A stretch of DNA of 34,039 bases. Source: Clostridiales bacterium. GTDB lineage: Bacteria > Bacillota > Clostridia > Oscillospirales > CAG-272. The notes under the pieces were generated by a model. The model was not told the DNA's origin. It did not search any database and saw only the letters and a list, made by a program, of their open reading frames with translations. Location: assembly GCA_012514145.1 (NCBI GenBank), contig JAAZAV010000005.1, forward strand, positions 1 to 34,039, written 5' to 3'. The first letter of the stretch is position 1, and the number at the start of each line of letters is the position of its first letter. Made by a program: the position numbers and the translations under genes. This document shows positions 33,972 through 34,039 of this stretch, in pieces.

Positions 33972-34039
33972 TTACAGGCAAATAAAAACGGCATAACAGA
34001 CGCAACGCATGATTACAGGCAAATAAAAACGGCATAACA
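33959..34039. repeat. 41-bp tandem duplication at the window end
   Basis: Positions 33959-33999 are repeated exactly at 34000-34039 (last unit one base short), starting ACGCAACGCATGATTACAGG. The first unit contains the stop codon of the DUF368 gene. It may be real or an assembly end artefact. Confidence 0.85.

Noticed and set aside
1-34039. tRNA, rRNA genes, CRISPR arrays or insertion sequences
   Set aside because: No cloverleaf-like sequence, rRNA motif, regularly spaced repeat array or transposase frame was recognised by eye; a covariance-model search would be needed for a firm negative.

Overview
This window reads as chromosomal DNA of an uncultured, moderately GC-rich anaerobic Firmicute, most likely a gut- or digester-type Clostridia (Oscillospiraceae/Christensenellales-like). 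The indications are a bacterial V-type ATPase operon in the Enterococcus ntp gene order, several TTGACA-17-TATAAT sigma-A promoters, strong GGAGG ribosome binding sites, lipoprotein-type extracellular solute-binding proteins with Thr/Glu-rich linkers, and intergenic palindromic repeats. No rRNA, tRNA or CRISPR array was seen.

Layout. Positions 1-1473 (+) hold the 3' end of one secreted protein and a full secreted von Willebrand A (vWA) protein whose 3' end is almost identical to it. Positions 1716-4358 (+) are alaS. Positions 4501-6466 (+) are a two-gene operon of a peptidase C26-type glutamine amidotransferase and a zinc homocysteine S-methyltransferase. Positions 6729-11317 (-) are three tandem paralogous solute-binding lipoproteins from one promoter, without permease or ATPase genes. 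Positions 11567-20794 (-) are a complete V-ATPase operon, order (G/H)-I-K-E-C-F-A-B-D, whose rotor subunit keeps the Na+ ligand pattern.

Positions 21053-28245 (+), divergent from the V-ATPase, form a compact phage head cassette: candidate small terminase, large terminase, a 604-residue probable beta-propeller protein, P22-like portal, scaffold, major capsid, and a small post-capsid protein. It has no tail, lysis, integrase or repressor genes, every frame is open, and its composition looks like the flanks. It is the most unusual part of the window: a tailless, apparently intact packaging module that could be a domesticated capsid, a satellite or a remnant.

The right end holds rarA (28370-29599, +), a surface-anchored CBM9-like protein (29851-30663, -), an orphan cytoplasmic 620-residue protein that may be a glycosidase (31054-32916, +), and a DUF368/PopT-type undecaprenyl-phosphate translocase (33132-33971, +). 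The window ends in a 41-bp tandem duplication. With the repeat at its start, this suggests a contig bounded by repeats at both ends.

Several starts were moved inward from the longest open frame because a promoter or ribosome binding site shows where translation begins (alaS, rarA, third solute-binding protein, small terminase, portal, scaffold, CBM9 protein).
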